Positions 8,365 through 16,282 are shown, numbered from the stretch's first letter. The stretch: DNA of 64,000 nucleotides from Methanomassiliicoccales archaeon LGM-RCC1 (GCA_030168575.1 CP115555.1:868001-932000), one strand, 5' to 3'. Notes: generated by a model not told the origin, from the letters alone. Translations and numbers: made by a program.

Positions 8365-9543
8365 TCAAATGCTTTCCTTGACTGCGGCCACCAATGCTGA
8401 CAGGACCTCGTCAGCTTTCTCCACGTCGGGGACTCCTCCCTGTGCGAAGTCGGGCTTCCCTCCGCCGCGTCCTCCGAACCTTCCCAGGACGTCTGAGATG
8501 ACGGCCTTGCAATCTACCTTCGGGTTTCCGGATGCGAGCATGACCGACAGTGTCTCCGACACGGATACGAATGCTCCGATACCGCCTTTGGATCTGATCG
8601 ATTCCATGGTGTCGTTCATGACATTCCTGTCCGCTCCAGGAAGGATGGCCGAGTACAGAGCTGTGCCGTTGACGTCCTCCGGCGAGAGATGCGACACCAT
8701 CCTCTTGGTAGCATCCCTCAGGAGCCTGTTCTTGACCTCCAGCTCCTGCTTCATGTTGGATACGGCCTTCGCTGCATCCTCGTTCTTGCAGCCTATGACA
8801 TCGATGACCTCCAACGCTACGTTGGACAGTGCTACTGCAGATTGCTTGGCGGCCTCTCCGACCTTGAAGTGGATCTCGTATCCTTCCTTTCCGGCCTTTA
8901 CCTTGCGGTCGACGACCAGCATCTCCAGTTCGGATGTCTCTAGGACGTGCACCCCGCTGCATGCGGAATAGTCGATATCGCCTATGGCGACGACGGTGAT
9001 CTCCTCATCCTCTCCGATCCTGTCCAGCTTGATCCTGACCTTCTCCAGTTCCGGATCGTCCCTGTCCATGATGCTGTGGGTGATGGAATGGTTGTCCCTG
9101 ATGGCCTGGTTGGCGAAGTCCTCGGCCTTCCTGATCTGCTCCCAGGTCAGGTCCCTGTCCACGATGACGTACTTGGTCTCAGGCGAGATGAAGATCTTCA
9201 CGATGCTGAGCTCCTCGCACTGCCTCTTCAGTGAACCGAAGAGCAGATGCTCCCCTGTGTGGCCCTGCATGAGGTCGTAGCGTCTGTTCCAGTCCACCTG
9301 GCACCAAACGGTGTCGCCGACGTGGAGATCGTTCCCTGGGCACTTGTGGACGATGTCATTGTCCTTGTTGTATGAGACTTCGGTGACCTTGCAGTTGGCG
9401 ATGCTGCCGGTATCGCAGACCTGGCCGCCCCCGCCGGGGTAGAATGCTGTGCAGTCGAGGATAACATCGTCCCCATCCACAGCGGCAACATGTGCCTCGA
9501 AGTCGAAAATGTACCCATCATGCCTGAAGATCTCGTCGGTCAT
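8365..9543 (-). CDS. alaX: Alanyl-tRNA editing protein AlaX-L
   Basis: Free-standing editing hydrolase that removes Ser or Gly from mischarged tRNA-Ala. The zinc-binding pair is visible as HTGEH (~residue 95) and CSGVH (~residue 195), the signature of the AlaRS second additional domain. The long form also carries a C-terminal DHHA1-like domain with the GGRGGGKPDFAQGG motif. 392 residues fits AlaX-L rather than the short AlaX forms. It is not full AlaRS because it lacks the aminoacylation domain. A decayed duplicate of its first ~25 codons lies at 10122-10200. Confidence 0.92.
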   Translation of the reverse strand: MTDEIFRHDGYIFDFEAHVAAVDGDDVILDCTAFYPGGGGQVCDTGSIANCKVTEVSYNKDNDIVHKCPGNDLHVGDTVWCQVDWNRRYDLMQGHTGEHLLFGSLKRQCEELSIVKIFISPETKYVIVDRDLTWEQIRKAEDFANQAIRDNHSITHSIMDRDDPELEKVRIKLDRIGEDEEITVVAIGDIDYSACSGVHVLETSELEMLVVDRKVKAGKEGYEIHFKVGEAAKQSAVALSNVALEVIDVIGCKNEDAAKAVSNMKQELEVKNRLLRDATKRMVSHLSPEDVNGTALYSAILPGADRNVMNDTMESIRSKGGIGAFVSVSETLSVMLASGNPKVDCKAVISDVLGRFGGRGGGKPDFAQGGVPDVEKADEVLSALVAAVKESI

Positions 9544-9673
9544 CGTATCGGATTTCGCGGATGCGGTCGGTTCTAATAAAACAGATGGTCATCCGACTAT
9601 AGGTCTGTAACTAACGTGAGATAATCAAGAATGACAGGTAGATTCTATAACCATGCATTGCATTCGTGCCTTT

Positions 9674-10063
9674 ATGATCTGCCCAAACTGTGGAAGACAA
9701 ATGAGTGATGGAGAATTATTCTGCACTGGGTGTGGGATGAGGTTGAACAACGCACCAGGCTATGGGGCAGCCCCCATATATTCAGCACCACCAGTATATG
9801 ATGCACAGAATCAGCAAAACGACCCTGATAAGCCTGTCAATCCATCCAAGGCAGTCCCGTTGATATTGGGATTTTTCTTTGGTCTTTTTGGAGTATTATT
9901 GGCAGTGCTCACGTACAACGGGAACTATGGGAAGTACACCCGTAATCCAACGGTGAACGCATTGTTATGGAGTATAATCGGAACATTGATCCAGATACCT
10001 ATAATTCTCGCGTTATACTACCTGGTAATAATGCCCATGATTTCCAGTTTGTTCGGTATGTGA
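9674..10063 (+). CDS. Zinc-ribbon membrane protein, function unknown
   Basis: A 129-residue protein with an N-terminal zinc ribbon (CPNCG at residues 3-7 and CTGCG at ~19-23), a Pro/Tyr/Gln-rich linker, then two hydrophobic segments (residues ~63-85 and ~102-124). The same plan occurs at 21625-22509. I start at ATG 9674 rather than 9653 because CTATAAC near 9645 would place transcription at this ATG. The second-ribbon Cys spacing is intact. It appears to have come to lie between alaX and a broken copy of the alaX 5' end. Confidence 0.7.
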   Translation: MICPNCGRQMSDGELFCTGCGMRLNNAPGYGAAPIYSAPPVYDAQNQQNDPDKPVNPSKAVPLILGFFFGLFGVLLAVLTYNGNYGKYTRNPTVNALLWSIIGTLIQIPIILALYYLVIMPMISSLFGM

Positions 10064-10108
10064 AATCACTGAATAAATCGACGGCTCTGCCGTCTTCTTC
10101 CCACACAT

Positions 10109-10135
10109 GGCTGTGGATGGAGACACCATCCACAG
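10109..10135. repeat. Perfect 11-bp inverted repeat
   Basis: GCTGTGGATGG (10109-10119) and CCATCCACAGC (10125-10135) form a perfect stem with a five-base loop. The right arm belongs to the alaX-like fragment, so the palindrome may be a duplication scar or may act as a terminator for the zinc-ribbon gene. Confidence 0.55.
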
Positions 10136-10200
10136 CGGTCATATGTGTTTCTAAGTCGAATGTACCCGTCATGCCTGAAGATCTCGTTGCTACCGCATCT
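10122..10200 (-). pseudogene. Decayed duplicate of the alaX 5' end
   Basis: Bases 10122-10200 align with 9471-9551, covering the first ~24 codons of alaX and its start region, at roughly 75-80% identity, including the shared blocks CCATCCACAGCGG and TCATGCCTGAAGATCTCGT. A two-base gap (GTCGA-ATG versus GTCGAAAATG) breaks the frame and the ATG is lost, so it is not functional. It implies a local duplication of ~0.6 kb that bracketed the zinc-ribbon gene. Confidence 0.7.
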
Positions 10201-10325
10201 GTCCTTGCGATATAGAATCGGATAACGAGGGTGATGACATGATAGTTTACAGCGACTTTTTGTGAATTCTCAAGGATAGCATTATATCCTCATATGAAAT
10301 CGATACAATGTTCCTGAAGGATTTA

Positions 10326-10533
10326 GGCCCCTGAAGGGGCCTTGGTTCTCAAAGGAACCATCTTAGCAATTCGGACATTGTCCGGATTGCCGAGAGGACG
10401 AGGGAAACGAATTCGAACTTGGTTCCCCTGTCCTCTTCCTTTGCAGGTATTTAATCACCTCCTAAGGATTAGGTACGGGCAAACAGTCCGGTCGCGATAG
10501 GAAGTCCTTCGCGACGGACTTCCTTCCCCGCCC
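10326..10533 (-). ncRNA. Candidate hairpin-rich non-coding RNA upstream of aspS
   Basis: No gene fits here, but the DNA is a chain of hairpins. Reading leftward from a predicted start near 10533: GGAAGTCC/GGACTTCC (10500-10523; an overlapping alternative pairs GTCGCGA with TCGCGAC); GAGGAC..GGGAA/TTCCC..GTCCTC (10394-10435); a 10-bp stem at 10367-10389; TGGTTC/GAACCA (10343-10360); and GGCCCC/GGGGCC (10326-10341), which could terminate it. A TATA box at 10554-10563 preceded by an element shared with 58.9 kb suggests minus-strand transcription. No RNase P, SRP or T-box motif was found. Strand and ends are inferred. The remaining 10201-10325 shows nothing I recognise. Confidence 0.45.
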
Positions 10534-10553
10534 ATTAGGATACTGGGGTTTCC

Positions 10554-10611
10554 AAGATTTAATGACCATAAGGGCTTTCTACGGTCTATAGATTGCGACC
10601 CCCTGGCCGTT
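10554..10611 (-). promoter_or_regulatory. Shared promoter element, copy B (upstream of candidate ncRNA)
   Basis: Bases 10561-10611 align without gaps to 58901-58951: 37 of 51 identical, and 32 of 41 outside the first ten. The blocks GCTTTCTA and TCTATAGATTG are invariant. In both copies a minus-strand TATA-like ATTAAAT or ATTATAT sits at the same end. At the other locus this TATA is ~25 bases from the start codon of a regulator gene, so the analogous start here is near 10533. Confidence 0.55.
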
Positions 10612-10721
10612 ATTTAAACGAAGGATCTATCGGCAAATCCGCGATCGTTTCGTGCAATACTCGCTTCCAATCCCCTTTTATAATACTTTATTAGTAGCGT
10701 GCGATAGTTAGAGGCGCTCTC

Positions 10722-12542
10722 ATGAGAAGAACGAACACCTGTGGTGAGCTTAGGGTTTCCGACATCGGAAAGAAGGTTTGCCTGCAGGGATGGGTCAGGT
10801 TCTCCAGGGACCACGGCGGGGTGCAGTTCATCGACCTTGCCGATAGGTACGGGATAACCCAGGTCGTCTTCGACCCTCAGGACCTTCCCGCCGGCACGGA
10901 TGCAAAGAAGATCGCGGATGTGATGAATACCTTCACCCGCGAATGCGTCATTTCCATCGATGGTACCGTAAGGAATAGGGTCGAGGGGACCGAGGATGCC
11001 AGGAATCCCACCGGACAGATCGAGGTGCTCATCACCGGAGCGGAGCTCCTGAACACTTGTGCCATACCCCCGTTCGAGATCGGGGACCAGAAGGAAGGAG
11101 TCCTTCCCAACGAGGACACCAGGCTCAAGTACAGGTACCTGGACCTCAGGAGGACCGAGATGATTCAGTCCATGGTCTTCAGATCCAAGCTGGTCCATCT
11201 TGCCAGGCAGTATCTGGAGCAGAACGGTTTCCTTGAGATCGAGACCCCCATCCTGGGAAGGTCCACGCCCGAGGGAGCTAGGGACTACATCGTGCCCTCG
11301 AGGGTGCACCCCGGAACGTTCTACGCGCTCCCCCAGTCGCCACAGCAGTTCAAGCAGATGCTGATGGTCGCATCTATGGACCGTTACTATCAGGTTGCCA
11401 GATGCTTCCGTGACGAGGATTCAAGGAAGGACCGTCAGCCTGAGTTCACGCAGCTGGACCTCGAGATGTCCTTCGTGGACATGAAGGACATCCAGGACAT
11501 GATGGAGGGCCTGATGGCCTACATCTGGAAAGGCCTGTACGACGAGGAGCTCAAGACGCCCTTCCCCCACATCGGATACAGGGACGCCATGGAGAGGTTC
11601 GGATCCGACAAGCCCGATATGAGGTACGGGCTGGAGTTCGTCAAGCTCACGGAGGTCGTGAAGGACGCTCCGTACAAGATCTTCCAGAACATTCTGGCCA
11701 ACGGCGGGATCGTCGCAGGAATCAATCTCAAGGCCGATATCGCCGGCGACAAGGTCGGAAGGAACGATGTCGACCGTTACATCGCATACGCGAAGAAGGT
11801 CGGACTCGGAGGACTCACATGGATGAGGTGCGTCAACGGGCAGCTGGAATCCAACATCGTCAAGTACTTCACGCCGGAGATCCTGGAGAACATCAAGAAG
11901 ACCATGGGCGCCGAGGAGGGCGACCTGATATTCATTATCGCAGGGCCCTGGAAGGCCACCTACGAGAGCGGAGGATTCCTCAGGAAGAAGATCGCTGAGG
12001 ATCTCGGACTCGTTCCGGACAATGTATTCCAGTTCTTCTGGATGGACGACTGTCCCATGTTCGAGATCGATCCCGTATCCGGGAAGTACGACGCGTTCCA
12101 CCACCCGTTCGTGCTGCCGACCAACGACCTCAACGACGAGTACGTCGGAGGAGCATGCTTCGACCTCTGCCTGAACGGCAACGAGCTCGGATCCGGTTCG
12201 CTCCGTATCCACAACGCCGAGAAGCAGATCGAGGTCTTCCACAAGCTCGGTCTGGACGATGAGAGGATCGAGAGGAACTTCGGTTACTTCGTGGAGATGC
12301 TCAGCTACGGTGCGCCGCCCCACGGAGGTATCGCCATCGGTATTGACAGGATCTGTGCGATCCTTCTCAACAAGGACTCCATTAGGGACGTCATAGCATT
12401 CCCCAAGAACAAGAGGGCAGTATCCCTCCTGGATGGTTCCCCATCCAAGGTGGACGACGACAAGCTGGAAGAGCTCCAGATCATCTCCCTCGCAGGAGAG
12501 GACCTCGACCTTTCGGAGTACGAGGACCTCCCCGAGGAGTGA
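10722..12542 (+). CDS. aspS: Aspartyl-tRNA synthetase, bacterial type
   Basis: Class II synthetase attaching Asp to tRNA-Asp (and possibly tRNA-Asn). At 606 residues it matches bacterial AspRS and not the ~430-residue archaeal/eukaryotic form. It has the N-terminal OB-fold anticodon domain (residues ~1-110), motif 2 with RCFRDEDSRKDRQPEFTQLD (~222-241), the GAD insertion domain (~285-420, with FIIAGPWKATYESGG), motif 3 (GGIAIGIDRI, ~535-545) and the FPKNKRA ending. A TATA box (TTTATAAT, 10677-10684) lies ~40 bases upstream. GatCAB is encoded 4 kb away. Likely acquired from bacteria; discriminating versus non-discriminating type cannot be settled by eye. Confidence 0.95.
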   Translation: MRRTNTCGELRVSDIGKKVCLQGWVRFSRDHGGVQFIDLADRYGITQVVFDPQDLPAGTDAKKIADVMNTFTRECVISIDGTVRNRVEGTEDARNPTGQIEVLITGAELLNTCAIPPFEIGDQKEGVLPNEDTRLKYRYLDLRRTEMIQSMVFRSKLVHLARQYLEQNGFLEIETPILGRSTPEGARDYIVPSRVHPGTFYALPQSPQQFKQMLMVASMDRYYQVARCFRDEDSRKDRQPEFTQLDLEMSFVDMKDIQDMMEGLMAYIWKGLYDEELKTPFPHIGYRDAMERFGSDKPDMRYGLEFVKLTEVVKDAPYKIFQNILANGGIVAGINLKADIAGDKVGRNDVDRYIAYAKKVGLGGLTWMRCVNGQLESNIVKYFTPEILENIKKTMGAEEGDLIFIIAGPWKATYESGGFLRKKIAEDLGLVPDNVFQFFWMDDCPMFEIDPVSGKYDAFHHPFVLPTNDLNDEYVGGACFDLCLNGNELGSGSLRIHNAEKQIEVFHKLGLDDERIERNFGYFVEMLSYGAPPHGGIAIGIDRICAILLNKDSIRDVIAFPKNKRAVSLLDGSPSKVDDDKLEELQIISLAGEDLDLSEYEDLPEE

Positions 12543-12551
12543 AAACATTTC

Positions 12552-12567
12552 AGGGGCTCAGGCCCCT
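12552..12567. terminator. Hairpin between convergent aspS and transporter genes
   Basis: AGGGGC-TCAG-GCCCCT followed by TTTCTCT on the plus strand. It overlaps the last codons of the convergent transporter gene and could end both transcripts. Confidence 0.5.
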
Positions 12568-13505
12568 TTCTCTACTTTCTTCAACCTGTATCCTGCGGTA
12601 ACCGATAGGATCGGAAGTTCTATCAGCGGTGCGATTACCAGCACCAACAGCAGCAATGTAGCGTCAGGGAAAGCCGCCACTGCAATCGCGAGGGACAGTG
12701 GGGAGTTCCTTGCCATGCTGGTGAACACAAGGGAAGTGGTGTCCGCCGTGTCGAACCTCTGCAATCTGGATACGAATGTCGCTACGACGTAGTTCACGGC
12801 GAAGAACACCAGCAGCGGGACTATGAGCGCTATGAACAGCTCAAGATGGCCCATCAGCTCAGCGCTCTCGGATGCGAACATGGCCGCGATGGCCAAGCAC
12901 AGGAAGAATAGCTGAAGGTTGTCTCCGTTTTCGCTAATTCTAGAACCAAGATAGGCGACCTTTTGGACCTTCGCCCCCACTATTTTCAAGACGATGGCAG
13001 CGGTCAGAGGGATCACCAATACCACGATCATGCTCCATAGAAGACCGGGTATGTCCATGTCCACCTGTGTGTTGAAGAATATGAGCAGGTACACCGGCAT
13101 CAGGACGATCTGCAGGATCAGGTTCAGAGGCAGAAGGGAGCTGCTCAGGGGAACGTTTCCTTTGGCCATAGCGGTGAAAACCAGATACCAATCCGTGCAG
13201 GGTGTGACAAGGAGCATCACCAGTCCGATCCTGACATCGATCTCCGCGAACATCAGCCCTAGCAGCAATGAGAATACGGGCGTCCAGACGAAGTTGATCG
13301 TCAGGGCCGTCAGGGTGAAGTGCCTGTTGGAGAAGGATTTCCCGATATCCCTGATGCTGACGCACATGAACACGAAGAACAGCATCACCATCAGGAACGG
13401 CTCTATCAGGAGCGAAGCGTCGGAACAGTCGGACAGCATCCCTGCCGCCAGGCCGATTATCGCCGCGGACAGCATGATAAGCGGATGCAGGAACGCACTG
13501 TTCAT
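12558..13505 (-). CDS. ACR3/bile-acid-symporter family transporter
   Basis: Integral membrane protein of ~315 residues with about ten hydrophobic segments, resembling the SBF/ACR3 superfamily (arsenite efflux or sodium-dependent anion uptake). Family-like features are the TPCTDWYLVFTAMAKGN loop (ACR3 proteins have a TPC-type Cys motif in the fourth segment) and the late MARNSPLSLAIAVAAFP segment. No arsR or arsC lies nearby, so the substrate is uncertain. I start at MNSAFLH (ATG 13505); an in-frame ATG at 13547 would add 14 residues. Divergent from the gene at 13575. Confidence 0.7.
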   Translation of the reverse strand: MNSAFLHPLIMLSAAIIGLAAGMLSDCSDASLLIEPFLMVMLFFVFMCVSIRDIGKSFSNRHFTLTALTINFVWTPVFSLLLGLMFAEIDVRIGLVMLLVTPCTDWYLVFTAMAKGNVPLSSSLLPLNLILQIVLMPVYLLIFFNTQVDMDIPGLLWSMIVVLVIPLTAAIVLKIVGAKVQKVAYLGSRISENGDNLQLFFLCLAIAAMFASESAELMGHLELFIALIVPLLVFFAVNYVVATFVSRLQRFDTADTTSLVFTSMARNSPLSLAIAVAAFPDATLLLLVLVIAPLIELPILSVTAGYRLKKVEKGA

Positions 13506-13574
13506 ACTGACCAATCGATTAGCAAGTAGAAAAAAAGTGAGTAACAATTATGTCTAACATGACGATTCACCGCC

Positions 13575-13976
13575 ATGGAAAACAAAAGCATCTTGACGTT
13601 GATTGCGGTCGTCGTCATAATAGAGGTCATCCTCGCCGGTGCGGTAATCTACATTCTGTCGGATCACGGTCAGACCGAATACACATTGTATATCGGCCTC
13701 AACGATTCGGTGACAGGCGAGGACTACGATCCGGTGGAGGCGGCCGAATGGGTGGACGAGATCGTCCTGAAGTACATGGGCGGCCTCACCCGCTACAATG
13801 CGGATGGAGCATACACCTATGACGACGGAAACATCGCCCACGAGCAGAGCCTGGTCTACTACCTGACCGATGTTTCCTACGAGGATGTCCACAAGATCTG
13901 CGACGAGGTCAAGGACCTGCTTCACCAGTCAAGCATCCTGATCTCGATCGGCAAACCGAAAATAGAGTTCTATTGA
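13575..13976 (+). CDS. Membrane-anchored extracytoplasmic protein, DUF3574-like
   Basis: A 133-residue protein with one N-terminal hydrophobic helix (residues ~7-29, MENKSILTLIAVVVIIEVIL), probably a signal anchor, and an acidic outer domain. The domain pattern (YTLYIGLND, a Trp-containing acidic helix, GLTRYNADGAY, and HEQSLVYYLTD) resembles DUF3574. No catalytic motif is recognised. Ends just before a strong hairpin shared with the convergent nitroreductase gene. Confidence 0.55.
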   Translation: MENKSILTLIAVVVIIEVILAGAVIYILSDHGQTEYTLYIGLNDSVTGEDYDPVEAAEWVDEIVLKYMGGLTRYNADGAYTYDDGNIAHEQSLVYYLTDVSYEDVHKICDEVKDLLHQSSILISIGKPKIEFY

Positions 13977-13980
13977 AACA

Positions 13981-14010
13981 GATGGTGCGGGCCTCATGAC
14001 CCGCCCATCA
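13981..14010. terminator. Bidirectional terminator hairpin
   Basis: GATGG.GCGGG and CCCGC.CATC form a 10-bp stem with one bulge, followed by AAATTTTATTG. It lies between two convergent genes. Confidence 0.55.
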
Positions 14011-14021
14011 AATTTTATTGT

Positions 14022-14534
14022 TTACAGGAAGGTGACGGTCTCTTCCAGTGGTTTCCTGGATGCGTGCATCGGTCCAGGCTTGCAATCGTCTGCAGGGTAT
14101 CCGAGGGGCAGGAGGTTATAGACTGTTTCGTCCTCGGGGAGGTTGAACACCTCTTTCACCTTCTGGGGGTCGAACCAGCCGACCCAGCATGTTCCCAGAC
14201 CGAGAGCATGCGCCTGGAGCATCATCTCGTCGGTAACGATGGCGGCATCGGTCTCTCCGCGGTTCAGTTTGGAGAAGTGACTGATCCACTCGAGGTCCTT
14301 CTTCATTGCGATTATCAAAACAATGGGCGCATCGAAATGCATGCACCATTCCTTATCGAACTTCTTCCTCTGCTCGGGGGACCTGACCACATAGATGTGT
14401 TGCCCCTGCATGTTCTTGGCGGTGGGAGCGAGCCTTCCAGCCTCCAGAATCTTGTTCAGAACAGCGTCCTCCACGGGCTTGTCGCTGTACTTCCTGACCG
14501 AGTATCTTGAGTTGATCACGTCTTCGAATTGCAT
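14022..14534 (-). CDS. Nitroreductase-family FMN protein
   Basis: 170-residue nitroreductase-like flavoprotein. The N-terminus has the classic SRYSVRKYSDKPV segment (FMN phosphate contacts) followed by ILEAGRLAPTAKNMQGQ, and the C-terminal half has GLGTCWVGWFD and LPLGYPAD, both hallmarks of the fold. Such proteins reduce nitroaromatics, quinones or flavins with NAD(P)H; the substrate here is unknown. Single-gene unit, convergent with 13575-13976. Confidence 0.88.
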   Translation of the reverse strand: MQFEDVINSRYSVRKYSDKPVEDAVLNKILEAGRLAPTAKNMQGQHIYVVRSPEQRKKFDKEWCMHFDAPIVLIIAMKKDLEWISHFSKLNRGETDAAIVTDEMMLQAHALGLGTCWVGWFDPQKVKEVFNLPEDETVYNLLPLGYPADDCKPGPMHASRKPLEETVTFL

Positions 14535-14596
14535 GAAGAACCATGGGTATCTTTAGATAAAGAATATCTAGCCGAAAGATCACAATCAAAGGCAGT

Positions 14597-15262
14597 TTAA
14601 TCCAGATGCGCCTTTTCAAACTGAGATGCCCATTGTTCTATGTATTCTTCTTTGATCTTTATCATCTCATTTCTGATCGGTACGTCGATTTCTTCGGATA
14701 GTCTGATCACAGTTTCTGTTGTGTACGTAACCCATGGTGATACGTAGGCCCTATACTGAGATCTTATCTCGTTCAGAACAGTGGTCCAGTCAAAATCATG
14801 AGAGAAAATCAGTCTGAGACAATCTTCATAATCGTTGGTTCTTTCAGTTACGGATTTGAAAACAAAAATATCCTCTGAACTGCATGTAAATAGACGGGTT
14901 TTATCATATGCTATTCATAATGTAGAGCGATCCGCCATGCCATCTGAAAGCCCGAGCATTCCGCAGACTCTCGACTCGAAGATATCAATCCGATAATCAT
15001 CCAAAGAAAGCATGTCTGAAATGTTAGTTCTCTCCATTCCTGGGGTTGGCCTTATGGATTCAAATCCCATGTTCTTAAGAGCTGAAATCAGAGCATCATA
15101 GGATTCCTTGGAACGCACTACAAAATCGACATCTTTGGTCTTTTTCTTTGACTTGTTGTAAAGCATAGCGCCACCGCCGATCAAGTATATGTCCGCAGGG
15201 CGATCTATAAACGAATCTATGTCTCTGATGAGTTTTTCGATCTGTGAGGTGTTCTCGATCAT
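14597..15262 (-). pseudogene. Nucleotidyltransferase (AbiEii/DUF6036-like) interrupted by an in-frame TGA
   Basis: The frame starts at ATG 15262, overlapping the stop of the upstream HTH gene. It shows a nucleotidyltransferase core: YLIGGGAM (~residue 24) and the metal-binding KDVDFVV (~residue 40). It meets TGA at 14915-14917 after 115 codons, but the same frame stays open for another 105 codons to TAA at 14597-14599. The downstream part looks like protein (SEDIFVFKSVTER, YEDCLRLIF, EEYIEQW). A single nonsense change, sequencing error or readthrough would explain it. UGA is not the pyrrolysine codon. The pair resembles HTH plus nucleotidyltransferase defence or toxin-antitoxin modules. Lower GC than its neighbours suggests transfer. 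Confidence 0.75.
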
Positions 15263-16119
15263 CCTTCCACCGTCCACAGTCTGTCGTTCAGATCTTGGAG
15301 AGACGGCCATCTCTCTATACGCTCACCTGACAATATGCGGTTGTGGATGTCGACAAACTCCTTTGGAGGGTTAAGCTTATCTTCGTTTTTCATGTAGAAG
15401 AGTTCAGCGGCCATACGGAGTCTTGTGCTATCTTCATGCTCCGCTATTTTCAATGCATCGTTGAATATCTCCTCTAGAGAAAGTTCACCATATTCTGTCG
15501 TACAATAAACGTCATCGAATACCCAACCAGTCAATCCATATTTTTCCAAAGCTGTGAAGCCTGTGACATTGTCTGTCGTTTTTTCTTTAGTGGAGTAGAT
15601 GATGGCATCGTTTTTCCTGAAGAGAAGAAGGGAGTTATCCGGAAGTTTGGCGTCATTGACCTCCAGATGGTCAATCAAGCTTTCTAGGAATTTTCTGATT
15701 TGAGGATATCTGTTATCATTCAGGCTGTAGTATCCGTTGATATTTCTAACGATACCTCCGTTGGTATGAATGTTCAGAATCTTATGTATGTGCGACTCAG
15801 AGATCCCCGTCTCCTTGGAGATGGTGCTGAGGTCTTTGGCCGTCATGATACACTTAAGGACATCCAATCTGCTGTCACTGAAGAATCTCGATACTTCAGG
15901 CCCGTTGCTCATGATATAGAATAAGCGTTTGGCAAAGGCACAGTTGCTTATTGCTAGTGGTTTTTCTTTTTTTAGAACATCTTTGGATTTCAGATTCCTA
16001 ACTATTCTGTATGTTTCTGGATTCGATATGTTCATCGCTTCGGCTAACGAACCGACATCTGTGCATCCTCTCGACAGATAATAGAGTGATTCCAACTCCC
16101 TTTGACTGAACATCGCCAC
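15259..16119 (-). CDS. Winged-helix regulator partnered with a nucleotidyltransferase
   Basis: 286-residue protein with two helix-turn-helix-like regions: residues ~5-50 (SQRELESLYYLSRGCTDVGSLAEAMNIS) and ~85-125 (DVLKCIMTAKDLSTISKETGISESHIHKIL). The rest is a helical domain with no recognised catalytic motif. It is translationally coupled (ATGA) to the broken nucleotidyltransferase gene, as in HTH/NTase toxin-antitoxin-like pairs, and three AATAATAATT half-sites just upstream suggest autoregulation. AT-richer than its surroundings. Function by context only. Confidence 0.65.
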   Translation of the reverse strand: MAMFSQRELESLYYLSRGCTDVGSLAEAMNISNPETYRIVRNLKSKDVLKKEKPLAISNCAFAKRLFYIMSNGPEVSRFFSDSRLDVLKCIMTAKDLSTISKETGISESHIHKILNIHTNGGIVRNINGYYSLNDNRYPQIRKFLESLIDHLEVNDAKLPDNSLLLFRKNDAIIYSTKEKTTDNVTGFTALEKYGLTGWVFDDVYCTTEYGELSLEEIFNDALKIAEHEDSTRLRMAAELFYMKNEDKLNPPKEFVDIHNRILSGERIERWPSLQDLNDRLWTVEG

Positions 16120-16150
16120 ACCTATTATTATCTACTCTATTGAAGTATTT

Positions 16151-16186
16151 AATAATAATTTTGGGAATTATTATTGAATAATAATT
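16151..16186. promoter_or_regulatory. Three AATAATAATT half-sites upstream of the HTH gene
   Basis: AATAATAATT (16151-16160) and AATTATTATT (16166-16175) form a perfect 10-bp inverted repeat with a five-base centre, and a third copy follows at 16177-16186. They abut a minus-strand TATA-like TTAAATAC (~16144-16151), ~30 bases from the start codon at 16119. This is the expected place for an autoregulatory operator. Confidence 0.5.
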
Positions 16187-16221
16187 ATATCAATCAAATA
16201 AAGAAAAAATATGGAAAAGTG

Positions 16222-16243
16222 ATGGGGCAAGAACCTGCCCCAT
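16222..16243 (-). terminator. Terminator hairpin after gatCAB
   Basis: ATGGGGCA and TGCCCCAT form a perfect 8-bp stem with a six-base loop, ~40 bases past the gatB stop. On the minus strand it is followed by an A/T-rich tract. Confidence 0.5.
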
Positions 16244-16282
16244 GATTTGCTTTATTTTTAGGATTAATTCTGTGGCAGACGC

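Noticed and set aside
10230-10320. C/D box sRNA (GTGATGA ... CTGA)
   Set aside because: The boxes are ~80 bases apart with no C'/D' pair, and no terminal stem is seen.
10450-10461. ATCACCTCCT, identical to the 3' end of 16S rRNA
   Set aside because: No other 16S sequence surrounds it. The complement is a strong ribosome-binding sequence, but no suitable start codon follows.
11421-12548. 375-codon frame antisense to aspS
   Set aside because: It is the complement of a clear synthetase gene; composition is that of a shadow frame in GC-rich DNA.
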